Assembly (NCBI GenBank): GCA_036250195.1 | Contig: JAVHZZ010000006.1 | Location: forward strand, 78,949,369 to 79,013,368 | DNA length: 64,000 nt | Direction: 5' to 3' | Source of the DNA: Mixophyes australis | Taxonomy: Eukaryota; Chordata; Amphibia; Anura; Limnodynastidae | Part shown: one piece after another, positions 11,776 through 22,396 of the stretch | Layout: the number at the start of each line of letters is the position of its first letter | Position numbering within the stretch: position 1 is the stretch's first letter | Notes under the pieces: model-generated | Told to the model about the DNA's origin: nothing | The model's database searches: none | The model's input: the letters and a program-made list of their open reading frames with translations, nothing else | Translations under genes and position numbers: made by a program

Positions 11776-13946
11776 GTGCTAATCCTATCAAAGCAACAGG
11801 GAAGTACTTTGTACCTCCATTTAGACTGTGCTCTACAGTTACCTCTGCCTTATTGTCGCCCTCCAGTCATGTCTGAAAAGCAGACCAGTTCCAGAACTAA
11901 GAATGGGGGAAAGTCAGAAATGTTTTACACTTGTTTCAAATGCCAGGCAAAGTTGTGAAATAGACAACAGGAACCAGATGCCCAATGTGCAACTTATGAG
12001 GCTGATGACTGTAGTCAACGCACATCTGGCATTGATGCAGCTGAGATGGTGGAGCCAGTCTGGGCAAAGCCACTGGCTAAATCCATAGTGGTGCTGATCA
12101 GGCTTGCTGCTCGTCCTAAGGAGGTAAGTGACAACCCCACTCCTATTCCACCTGCTAATTTTCTGCCCAGGAACTGTCAGAGCCCACGCCACTGGCAGAG
12201 GAACCAGGTTGGGTAGGAACATGGAAAACTCTATACAAGGACTTACCCCAGTGTCTTTCTTGCAGGAGAGATTACGAGAATCTACTTCAGTTCAGTAATC
12301 TCATAAATGTCACAGTACAAGCCAGATTCAGCCCTCTTTGGACTCTGAATCCAAGTTATCCTCAGAAGGATGGCAACGTTTGGGCCATTCTGATATTAGG
12401 ACCATGCAGGATTTGCGGTAAAGTCCTCTAGTAGACACTAGGTTGATAGCCTAGTGTTGTCCTTAATATTTAGGACCCATAGTAACAGTTCCTGATATTT
12501 CTCTATTCAAGAGGAAAAATAAGCCATTAATTTCTATTCTTTCCTTTCCAAAATTGAGAACTATTAAGGGAGGCCTGGCTTAAACCTGACAGAAAATTTC
12601 AGATTCCCCAAAGGTTCTGGTTTATTTATCCTCTTTCTAGTGAGGAAAATGGAGTTCCCTCCAATGGCACATGAATCTATTACCCACCTTTCAAAATCGA
12701 TCACAATTCCAATTCTAATTGCAGCCTCACCGTCATTACTGAAAAAAGGCCAAAAGGAACCGTGTTCCCTTAATTCTGGTAGGGTTGGATTGGCTGAGAA
12801 GATCCTGGAACGCTGACAAGATGACGAAAGGCCTGTCATGGAGGCTACCTCTTAGAAATTATCGGCTTTTCTTTCTGCACAAGACTTGGCTTTTAGGATC
12901 ATCAACAGCCATACCGTTAAAAGCCAGCCAAACCAAGGATAAGTCTAAGAGGGTCTTTGACACCATGAATAAAACCAGAAAGCCACTCTCCACAAAAAGT
13001 ACCACAGGGTGGGGAAGACCTTTTACCAAAACATCAATCCAACCTATCATTCCAGCCAAAGGTGGTGTCAAAGGTTCACCTGAACCAGGACATTATTATC
13101 CCTATTCCAGTGGGTGAAGTGGAAATTTAAAAGTGATGGTATGTAAAATGGAATTTGATAGCTTTGCGTTCAAAGCAGTAGAAGTGGCGGTATGGCATAC
13201 CTAATCTCAGACAGACTATGTCCTTGGAAAGGGAAGAGTCGCATTATTTGTTGGATTTATTCATAGCTTCATCTTGTTCTTTTACTTTGCACAGATGAGG
13301 GGTTGGCCGGCGATAAAGCAGACCATTGCCAGATGGATTAAGACTGTGGTTCAGTAGGCTTATATCAGTGCAGGGATGTCGGTTCCAGAAAATATTAGGG
13401 CCCACTCTACCAGATTGATGAGCGCTTTGCGGCATGGAACCTCCGCTGAGCAGCTGTCACGGCAACCACCTGCTCCTTTGTCCATACCTTCACAAAATGT
13501 TGCCGTTTTTAATGTGCTTACCTCCAAAGAAGCTAGGTTTTTAAAGAAAGTCTTGTGCACAGCTATATATATATATATGCTCGTGTCCTCTCTTGGAGCA
13601 GCTTTGGGACATCACTAAGGTAATTGTCCTCCAAACATGAAGAAAGAGAAAAAAGCATTTTTGTACATATGTAAAATCCATTTGGGGAACACTTCTTTTG
13701 ATCTTATTTGTTCTGGTAAGGTTTCAATGTTGTCCTCCCAAAAGGGAAATTATTATACTGGTTGGTTTTTCTCTTCAATCCTATGAGAGTTGGTGAATAA
13801 TTGAGTTTCTTTTGATGAGTAAGGTTGATGAGAAGCTTAGGAACTTTGAAGAGTTTCAAGTAAAATGCCTGCTCCAGCATGAGCCCTTTATACCCAAGGT
13901 GTAGCAGTGTCCCCCAAATGGAATCAGTGAGAAATAGATTCCATGT
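11776..13946 (+). mobile_element. DIRS-like retrotransposon, internally deleted
   Basis: Three landmarks occur in order. At about 11,869-11,957 is MSEKQTSSRTK followed by YTCFKCQAKL, a C-x2-C gag-like knuckle. At about 13,309-13,480 is a tyrosine-recombinase C-terminus: KQTIARWIKTVVQ, then AYISAGMSVPENIRAHSTR (the HxxR box) and LMSALRHGTSAEQL. At about 13,895-13,920 is 'tgtagcagtgtcccccaaat', shared with 37,080-37,105 and typical of DIRS termini. Reverse transcriptase and methyltransferase regions are absent, and stops break both ORFs (one TAG just before AYISAG). The element is inert and lies in the last NPLOC4 intron on the gene's strand. Confidence 0.65.
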
Positions 13947-14009
13947 ATGTAAAAACAAAAAAATCCTCTTCCACTGAAACTGGAAATACAGCATGCAGTG
14001 TTCTGATTA

Positions 14010-15122
14010 TGCCGTTTGGTCTTATTTCTGGATTATATTTAATTTGTGATCTTCTTCAAATCAGTTGGCGTGGAGGGAAGCCTGGAAACTGGCACCCCTA
14101 TAGGCCAGCTGACTGGAGCACTTTTTAGTGAGTGGATGATATAGTGTTGGAAGCCTTTCACTCATTTCAGTTCAGCCCATGCGAAACATCCAGTGTCAAA
14201 TTACAAACATACTCCAGAAAACATGCAGCATCCAGGATCAGAGTCAAGCGCTGTACTTTGGTCTATTTCGGCTGAGAGTGTGCTCTTTTTAACAGAGAAC
14301 TTAACATGCAAATGTAACAGCCACGTCTTGGGCTTGGCCACAGCAGCACACACCACAAAGAGATTTATGCCCCAATATGGTCCAGTTCCATTCTTAGTGG
14401 CCACACACAACCCAATATTGGGTCAGTTTCCCAGTACTTGTTAATGGCTATACCACTTTCTCCCTTAATAAACATGCAGGAGTTCCATTACCTGTAGTGT
14501 TTAGGGATTACTCATCCCTGCCAGTTTATTTAACTATAACGTCTACCTGGCTGACAGCCATTTGCTGGTAAACTATATTAATTGGAGAATTGTTAATGTA
14601 GTACAGTGTTTACCAAATTCTGTCTTCGTGGACATGTTTTCCATATCTCAGTGGTGGTGCATTACTGTAGTAGTTGCCTACTGACACATTGTAAAAGATC
14701 AACATGTTACTAATTGTTTCATTTGTGATACTGTGAGAAATGGAAAACATGCTCTGTTAGGGGTCCCTGAGGACTGGATTTGAGAAACACTGATGGAGCT
14801 CATGGTGTGACTGCAGAAGAGATTACCTTGATAGCAACTGGCAGAGGTGAATAATGTGAGGTCATTTTCTTGTGGTCATGCCATGGTTCTACTAGTGGTT
14901 ATGATGTGGGGTTATTGGCAAAATGACATTTAGTTTATAGGCTTTGTTTCTCGGGGGAGGGGGGGAGTTTACCCTTGCCAAAAATGGTTCTACTTGTTTT
15001 TGGGTTGCTTAGCAATTCCTAATGGGTTTATGTCCCTGTCTGTTTGTGGGACAACTTTTTGTTTGTTTACTTTTTCCTTTATTGCTCTCCCTTTCACTAA
15101 AGTTTCCCTTTTCCTTCCTCAG
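14010..15122. other. NPLOC4 last-intron 3' part with polypyrimidine tract
   Basis: No gene or clear repeat. The final 60 bases are a strong polypyrimidine tract (tgctctccctttcac, ttcccttttccttcctcag) in front of the terminal exon, which supports the acceptor at 15,121-15,122. Confidence 0.5.
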
Positions 15123-15283
15123 GCACAGTTGGGGTACAGCCATCAGAGCTTCATGATTATGGGGCAACGGGAGGATCCACACATGCCGCTTCTTCATCCT
15201 CCATGTGGTCCTGTCTGCACTGCACCTTCATGAATCAGGCTGGCACAGACCAGTGTGAGATGTGTCGGCTGCCCCGGACCTAA
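15123..15283 (+). CDS. NPLOC4: NPLOC4 terminal coding exon with NZF zinc finger
   Basis: Acceptor cctcag|GCACAG. The split codon A|GC gives Ser, followed by TVGVQPSELHDYGATGG and a Ser/Ala-rich linker, then MWSCLHCTFMNQAGTDQCEM and CRLPRT ending in TAA at 15,281-15,283. The W-x-C-x2-C-x10-C-x2-C pattern is a RanBP2/NZF-type zinc finger. The Thr-Phe pair directly after the second Cys is the ubiquitin-contacting dipeptide known from NPL4 NZF, so ubiquitin binding is likely retained. All four zinc ligands are present. The linker before the finger (AASSSS) differs most from mammals. Confidence 0.97.
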
Positions 15284-17245
15284 CATCAGACTGCTGACCA
15301 TGGGACTGGCGAGAGAGGCCTCCTACAGAGAGCTGTCCTTTGCAAGCAAGCTTCCAGCAAGCCCCACCCTATCACATTGCTTGAAGGGAGGAGTCTTGGG
15401 TTTGTCCACTCTCTCTGGAAAGCCAATGGTAGTATGTAGGGAGCCAAAGCTTACTTACCCACCAATCATGACACAGTGAGGCAAGCCCGTTCTGGGTGGA
15501 GGGGGGTTGATAAGATGACATCTTAACTTCCTTGCATTGCCTTCAGGACTGTCTGTGTTGTGAGTGGAGCTAGTACCCTAACCCATTCTTATTTACCTTT
15601 TTACCCATGCAAAATATACACCTCCTTAATTTGAAATGGAGTCTGATAAGTCAACCATGTCTTAAAAAATATTGGTTTCATTGAGCATGTAGTTTACTGA
15701 AAACCAGCTCTTGCACCAGTCCCTTTGTATCTTTTGGAGATATCGCACAGTGTCATGTCACTTGTCATTAGTGATATTTGGGAATAGTGCCAGGCAAATG
15801 CCAGCTTTGGAGAAGTATTCCGTTTTTTAACCACCACTAATGTGTTTTGCAAGTATTATTTTCAATTAGGAACTTCAACAGTGGAAAATATTCGATTAAA
15901 AGCAAACATAATGTGTATTTGCACATTCCAGTAACCTTGCATGTAATGTATACATTTCAGAAGATTGGACAGATACAATCTGTCCAAGGCTCTCACGGTT
16001 AACCCATATGGTGCAGTACATTCAGATTAAGGATTACAATATCACATTCTAAAATCTCCGTATATCTCTGCAGAGTGCCTTATTAATGCTGCCCTAGTCA
16101 TTTGCTGATTCCTGTTTATTTTGCCACCAGCTTGTTTATTTAATTGGGTTTGAGGGGGGGCTTCTATTTTGCAGTTGTATGATATATGAATTTTCAACTT
16201 TTTAAATGTGAGTCGTTATTAAAAAGTGTATACTCTGAACATATATATGGTACTACAGTACAGTAAGGTGTGATAGGAAAATATCCTACAGGTCTGCATC
16301 ATTAGATGGCCTAGTGCAGTGGTAAGCATTTGATTAGGTAGTATTAGGTAATATTGTGAGGTGTGGCAGACGAGCAGTGTTTTGCTGGTTTGTTATTCTG
16401 CATGCAGCGATCCTTTGTTTGCTGTCCCCACACCTACTTATCCCAGGCCTACCAGAGCCCTTTAAATTTTAAAATTGGCCAAGTGCTAAATGTGGAAACA
16501 ATTACTCACACAACATCCTGTTTCCATAGTGAGTGGAGAGCCGCATTTTCTCTTAATCAATGATAACTTTTTTTTCTTTTTGTGGCAGGGCTGTACCCTC
16601 TATGATTTTTACTCGTAAAGGAAAAGGACAGTAAGCATCTTGGATGCATTTGTCAACCAAAGTGGATGGTGCCTTATTGTCATGCAAAAAAAAAAATACC
16701 AGCTGGCTCCCCAGCTTTTTATAATGTTCCAGCCGCACAGGTTTATTTGTTTGTCCCCTCACTTCTAGGAAGCCAGAGGCCGACGATGTACAGTATGCTC
16801 ACTTAACAGAAACCATGTTGAAAAATAAATTAAAGTGTACCATTTCAGGTCTACAGAAATTAGTTTGTAGGCATATTTTATTCATTTGCAGTCTCCGATC
16901 ATTGTTTCTCCTTTAGAATCCCAAGCTGTGCTAGGAAAAAGCTCCTCATATTGCCAAGGTTGCTTATGACACAAATCTGTGGCAATAAGGTACCTTGGGT
17001 GCTAGGAAGCAAGGTTACAAAATGAGATTAACCCCCCTCCTGCAGTGTCCTGTTAAAGTAGGTGGCGGTGACAGGGTTAATTTATTCATCCAGCAAGACT
17101 TTGGAGTGTAGCTCTGCTTTAAGTCAACCTCCCCCTTCATGGTGTTTTCTCTCGCTGGGGCTTACAGGAGTGTGTGATTTGAGCTGTCGGGCAGAGCTGT
17201 GTGTATTCTAGCTCTGTTGGAATGAAATAAAAACTGCTTGAAAAA
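15284..17245 (+). other. NPLOC4: NPLOC4 3' UTR
   Basis: About 1.96 kb of non-coding sequence follows the NPLOC4 stop. It contains few recognisable repeats, in contrast with everything downstream of 17.6 kb. The best cleavage signal is the AATAAA at 17,226. The extent is inferred; an earlier ATTAAA/AATAAA-like site at about 16,824 (aaaaataaattaaag) could be used instead. Confidence 0.6.
17226..17231 (+). terminator. NPLOC4: Likely NPLOC4 polyadenylation signal AATAAA
   Basis: Canonical AATAAA in 'gaatgaaataaaaactgc', followed about 30 bases later by a T/GT-rich element (ccttgttttatttc), the usual arrangement for a cleavage site near 17,245. Confidence 0.6.
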
Positions 17246-17924
17246 ATAGATGGAATGCTCCTTGTTTTATTTCAAATGCCACCAAGTTGACTTGGCCAAG
17301 TCAAAAGAAACATAGAGCAGTGTATCCAGATTTTACAAATACCGTAGTGCATTATGAATCGAGACCTTCTAATTAAAATATAACCCACACATGCTCATAC
17401 AATATTAATTTGCCCCAGATTATAGAAGTTACACATCAGGTTATGGATTTATTCTACAGTATGTCTGTCATTTTACTACAACTAGCCTTGTCTTTTTATT
17501 CATAGCATAATAACTGAGGATGCAAGTTACATATAATGAAATACTAAGTCATGTTATGTAGAGAGCTATTAATAAATCACAATTACATCTACAAATCTTT
17601 CAGGGGTTTATATGGATCATTGCGATATTTGAAATAAGACTACTGATCTGGTATTTTCACTCACAGCAGTCTAGAGTAGAGGTGTCCAAACTAGGGATGA
17701 GCGGGCTTGGATTCTCGCAATCCGAACAGTGCGGATCCGAGCCCGATCCGAGCACTGTTTGGGTATTCCCGCCGATCGCAAAACTGAAAACGAGGCTTAA
17801 CGTCATAATCCCGCCGTCGGATCTCACGAGATCCGGGTTCTTTATATTCCCCGCTTGCCGCCGCCATCTTCACTCGGGCATTGATCATGGAAGAGGGAGG
17901 GTGTGTTAGGTGTCCTCTGTCCTG

Positions 17925-18930
17925 CTCTTTCTCGTGGTGCTGTGTCCTGCTCAGTCCAGTGGTGCTGTGTCCTGTCCTGCTGAGTTCAGTGGTGCTGTGT
18001 CCTGTGCTCTGTCCTGCTCAGTCCAGTGGTGCTGTGTCCTGTGCTCTGTCCTGCTCAGTCCAGTGGTGCTGTGTCCTGTGCTCTGTCCTGCTCAGTCCAG
18101 TGGTGCTGTGTCCTGTGCTCTGTCCTGCTCAGTCCAGTGGTGCTGTGTCCTGTGCTCTGTCCTGCTCAGTCCAGTGGTGCTGTGTCCTGTGCTCTGTCCT
18201 GCTCAGTCCTGTGCTCTGTCCTGCTCAGTCCAGTGGTGCTGTGTCCTGTGCTGTGTCCTGCTCAGTCCTGTGGTGCTGTGTCCTGTGCTCTGTCCTGCTC
18301 AGTCCAGTGGTGCTGTGTCCTGTGCTCCGTCCTTCTCAGTCCAGTGGTGCTGTGTCCTGTGCTCTGTCCTGCTCAGTCCAGTGGTGCTGTGTCCTGTGCT
18401 CTGTCCTGCTCAGTCCAGTGGTGCTGTGTCCTGTGCTCTGTCCTGCTCAGTCCAGTGGTGCTGTGTCCTGTGCTCCGTCCTGCTCAGTCCAGTGGTGCTG
18501 TGTCCTGTGCTCTGTCCTGCTCAGTCCAGTGGTGCTGTGTCCTGTGCTCTGTCCTGCTCAGTCCAGTGGTGCTGTGTCCTGTGCTCTGTCCTGCTCAGTC
18601 CAGTGGTGCTGTGTCCTGTGCTCTGTCCTGCTCAGTCCAGTGGTGCTGTGTCCTGTGCTCTGTCCTGCTCAGTCCAGTGGTGCTGTGTCCTGTGCTCTGT
18701 CCTGCTCAGTCCAGTGGTGCTGTGTCCTGTGCTCTGTCCTGCTCAGTCCAGTGGTGCTGTGTCCTGTGCTCTGTCCTGCTCAGTCCAGTGGTGCTGTGTC
18801 CTGTGCTCTGTCCTGCTCAGTCCAGTGGTGCTGTGTCCTGTGCTCTGTCCTGCTCAGTCCAGTGGTGCTGTGTCCTGTGCTCTGTCCTGCTCAGTCCAGT
18901 GGTGCTGTGTCCTGTGCTCTGTCCTGCTCA
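17925..18930. repeat. 37-bp minisatellite inside the hAT 5' region
   Basis: About 26 copies of a unit reading ctcagtccagtggtgctgtg then tcctgtgctctgtcctg (37 bp), with shorter or variant units near the left end and at 18,205-18,275. Copies are nearly identical, so the array is young or being homogenised. Because 37 is not divisible by 3 and the unit has no stop codon, all three forward frames stay open for 300-373 codons and spell the same Cys/Ser/Val-rich peptide in rotation. These ORFs are artefacts. Confidence 0.97.
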
Positions 18931-19105
18931 GTCCATTGGTACTGCAATATAACTACGTTCACTGTTTCTGCAGTATATAAGTCCATTGGTACTGCAATAT
19001 AACTACGTTCACTGTTTCTGCAGTATATAAGTCCATTGGTACTGCAATATAACTACGTTCACTGTTTCTGCAGTATATAAGTCCATTGGTACTGCTGTAT
19101 AACTC
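18931..19105. repeat. 50-bp tandem repeat carrying TATA motifs, upstream of the transposase
   Basis: Three full copies begin at 18,931, 18,981 and 19,031, with a partial fourth at 19,081. Each unit contains gtccattggtactgcaatat and ends gcagtatataa. The repeated TATATAA and ATTGG (CCAAT complement) motifs lie 100-270 bp before the transposase start, so they may be its promoter or terminal transposase-binding repeats. Confidence 0.9.
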
Positions 19106-19198
19106 CAGTCCAGTGGTACTGTCCTGTGCCGCATATAATTTTTAAAGCCTTTGCCGGGTGTGTGTGGTTTAGGGGTACGCTCTCTTGTGCTGCATATA

Positions 19199-22100
19199 AT
19201 GGAGTACAAAAATTTGGAGGATAAATTAGGGAAAGATCAAGAACCACTTTCTCCTAATGCTGAAGCTGCTGCCACTAGTCATGACATAGATGATGAAATG
19301 CCATCAACGTCGTCTGCCAAGGCCGATGCCCAATGTCATATTAGAGGGCATGTAAAATCCAAAAGGCCAAAGATCACTAAAATGATAAAAAAAAAGAAAT
19401 TAAAATCATCTGAGGAGAAACGTAAACTTGCCAATATGCCATTTACGACACGGAGTGGCAAGGAACGGCTTAGGCCCTGGCCTGTGTTCATGACTAGTGG
19501 TTCAGCTTCACACAGCGATCTAAGCCCTCCTCCTCCCCCCCCTCTAAAAAATTTAAGAGAGTCAAGCTGTCATCAACAACACAGCAAACAACTCTGCCTT
19601 CTAAAGAGATAGCATCACAAATCCCCAAGGTGAGTCCAAGGGTGTTGGTGGTTGCGAAGCCTGACCTTCCCATCACTGTATGGGAAGAGGTGGCTCCTTC
19701 CACCATTTGCAGCACGCCCTCTGCATATGCTGGAAGGATCACCCACAGTTCAGTTACAGATTTGGATAATGAAGGTGTCAATGTTGCACACCGGGAGGAG
19801 GATATTGATGTAGCTGGCGCTGAGGAGGAACTTGACAAGGAGGATGCTGATGTGGTTATCTTAAATGAGGCAACAGGGGGGGAAACAGTTGTTGTCCATG
19901 AGGCAAAAAAGCCCATCGTCATGCCTGGGCAGAAGACCAAAAAAATCCACCTCTTCGGTCTGGAATTATTTCTATCCCAATCCGGACAACAATTGTATTG
20001 CCATATGTAGTTTATGTAAAGCTGCAATAAGCAGGGGTAAGGATCTTGGCCACCTAGGGACATCCTCCCTTCTACGTCACCTGAAGACCCTTCATAATTC
20101 AGTGTTTAGTTCAAGAACTGTGGCTAGGACCGTCAGCAGTCCAGGGACACCTAAATCCCTTGGTCCTGTTGTATCCACACCAGCAACACCCTCCTCGTCA
20201 ATTTCCTCCACGATCTCGATCAGAGATAGTCCTGCAGGCCATGTCACCGGCATGACTGAGTACTCTTCAATCCGGGATTCTTCCGGAGGATCCTGCAGCG
20301 GTACGCCTACTACTGCCGCTGCTGCTGTTGCTGCTGGGAGTCTGTCATCTTCCCAGAGGGGAAGTCGTAAGACCGCTACGTCTTTCACTAAACAATTGAC
20401 TGTACAACAGTCGTTTGCCATGAGCACGAAGTACGACAGTAGTCATCCTATAGCAAAGCAGATAACTGCATCCTTGACAGCTATGTTGGTGTTAGACGTG
20501 CGTCCGGTGTCCGCCATCAGTGGAGTGGGATTTAGACGGTTGATGGAGGTATTGTGTCCCCGGTACCAAATCCCGTCTAGATTCCACTTCACTAGGCAGG
20601 CGATATCCGGGATGTACAGAGAAGTACGAAAAAGTGTCATCAGTGCTCTGAAAAATGCGGTTGTACCCACTGTCCACTTAACCACGGACATGTGGAAAAG
20701 TGGTTCAGGGCAAACTAAGGACTATATGACTGTGACAGCCCACTGGGTAGATGCATCGCCTTCCGCAGCAGCTGCATCAGTAGCAGCATCTCCGAAACGC
20801 CTGCTCATTCCAAGGCAGGCAACGTTGTGTATCACCGGTTTCAGTAAGAGGCACAACGCTGACAACCTCTTAGAGAAACTGAGGGAAATCATTTCACAGT
20901 GGCTTACCCCACTTACACTCTCCTGGGGATTTGTGGTGTCGGACAACGCCAGTAAAATTGTGCGGGCATTACATATGGGCAATTTCCAGCACGTCCCATG
21001 TTTTGCCCACACAATAAATTTGGTGGTGCAGCATTACCTGAAAAGTGACAGGAGTGTGCAGGATATGCTTGCGGTGGCCCGCAAAATTGCTGGACACTTT
21101 CGGCATTCTGCCACTGCCTACTGAAGACTCGAGCACCATCAGAAAAGCCTGAACCAGCCCTGCCATCACCTCAAACAAGAGGTTGTGACGCGCTGGAACT
21201 CCACCCTCTATATGCTGCAGAGGATGGAGGAGCAGCAAAAGGCCATTCAAGCCTACACAGCCACCTACGACATAGGCAAAGGAGTGGGGATGCTCCTGAG
21301 TCAAGCGCAGTGGAGACTGATTTCCATGTTGTGCAAGGTTCTCCAGCCGTTTGAACTTGCCACACGAGAAATCAGTTCCGACACTGCCAGCTTGAGTCAG
21401 GTGATTCCCCTGATCAGGCTGTTGCAGAAGCAGCTGGAGAAAGTGAGGGAGGAGCTGGTAAACCATTGCGATTCCACAAAGCATGTAGCTGTTGTGGATG
21501 AAGCCCTTCGTACGCTTTGCCAGGATCCGAGGGTGGTCAGTCTTTTAAAGTCAGAGGAATACATTCTGGCCACCGTGCTCGATCCTCGGTTTAAAGCGTA
21601 TGTTGTGTCTCTGTTTCCGGCGGACACAAGTCTACAGCGGTGCAAAGACCTGCTGATCAGGAGATTGTCATCTGAAGAGGACCGTGACATGGCAACAGCT
21701 CCTCCTTCATTTTCTTCCACACCTGTGGCTGCGAGGAAACAGCTGAGTTTTCAGAAATGACCCGCTGGCGGGTATGATGAGAACATCTGGTCCGGACTGA
21801 AGGACCTGCCAACCATTGCAGACATGTCTACTGTTGCTGCATTGGATGCTGTCAGCATTGAAAAAATGGTGGAGGATTACTTTGCTGACACCATCCAAGT
21901 AGACATGTCAGACAGTCCTTACTTTTACTGGCAGGAAAAAAAGGCAGTTTGGAAGCCCCTGTACAAACTGGCTCTATTTTACCTGAGTTGTCCCCCCTCC
22001 AGTGTGTACTCGGAAAGAGTTTTTAGTGCAGCGGGGAACCTGGTCAGTGAGCGGCGAAGGAGGTTGCTTCCGCAAAATGTTGAGAAGATGATGTTCATAA

Positions 22101-22213
22101 AAATGAATAATCAATTCTTCAATCAAGACCAGCACTGGCCTCCTCCAGAGACTACAGAGGGACCTGTGATTGTGGAGTCCAGCGGGGACGAATTGATAAT
22201 GTGTGAGGATTAG
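19199..22213 (+). pseudogene. hAT-family BED-finger transposase, inactivated
   Basis: The likely start is ATG at 19,199 (MEYKNLEDKL). The protein runs through an acidic/basic linker to a BED zinc finger (about 19,940-20,100: VWNYFYP, C-x2-C in CSLC, H-x5-H in HLKTLH). The RNase-H-like core follows with LTTDMW (catalytic Asp at about 20,687), VVSDNAS (about 20,942) and PCFAHTINL. The hAT dimerisation domain is at about 21,930-22,110 (YSERVFSAAGN, NVEKMMFIKMN; the Glu of SERVF is the third acid). Four breaks: +1/-1 slips at a C8 run (19,535-19,542) and an A7 run (19,939-19,945), and in-frame TGA codons at 21,122 and 21,758. Both slips sit in homopolymers, so assembly error should be excluded before calling them mutations. 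This would be the Ac/ZBED branch of hAT by its BED finger, an inference. Confidence 0.93.
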
Positions 22214-22332
22214 GAAGTACACACTGAAGCGGGCGAGGAATCTGAGGATGAGGACGACATCTTGCCTCAGTAGAGCTAGTTTACTTTGTACAGGGAGAGA
22301 TGAATTGCTTTTTTTTTTTGTGTGGGGGCCCA

Positions 22333-22396
22333 AACAAACCAATCATTTCAGCCACAGTAGTTTGGTAGGCCCTGTCGCTGAAATGATTGGTTTGTT
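22333..22396. repeat. Perfect 20-bp inverted repeat in hAT 3' region
   Basis: AACAAACCAATCATTTCAGC at 22,333-22,352 is the exact reverse complement of 22,377-22,396, with a 24-base loop. It starts about 120 bases after the transposase stop. It could form an RNA hairpin in the transposase 3' UTR or be a fold-back insertion. Confidence 0.95.

Noticed and set aside
17925..18930. CRISPR-like appearance of regularly spaced repeats
   Set aside because: Units are contiguous with no unique spacers, there are no cas genes, and the sequence is from a vertebrate nuclear genome.
17881..19002. Three overlapping open frames of 308-373 codons rich in Cys, Ser and Val
   Set aside because: They arise because the 37-bp tandem unit lacks stops and is not a multiple of three; all frames encode the same rotated peptide.
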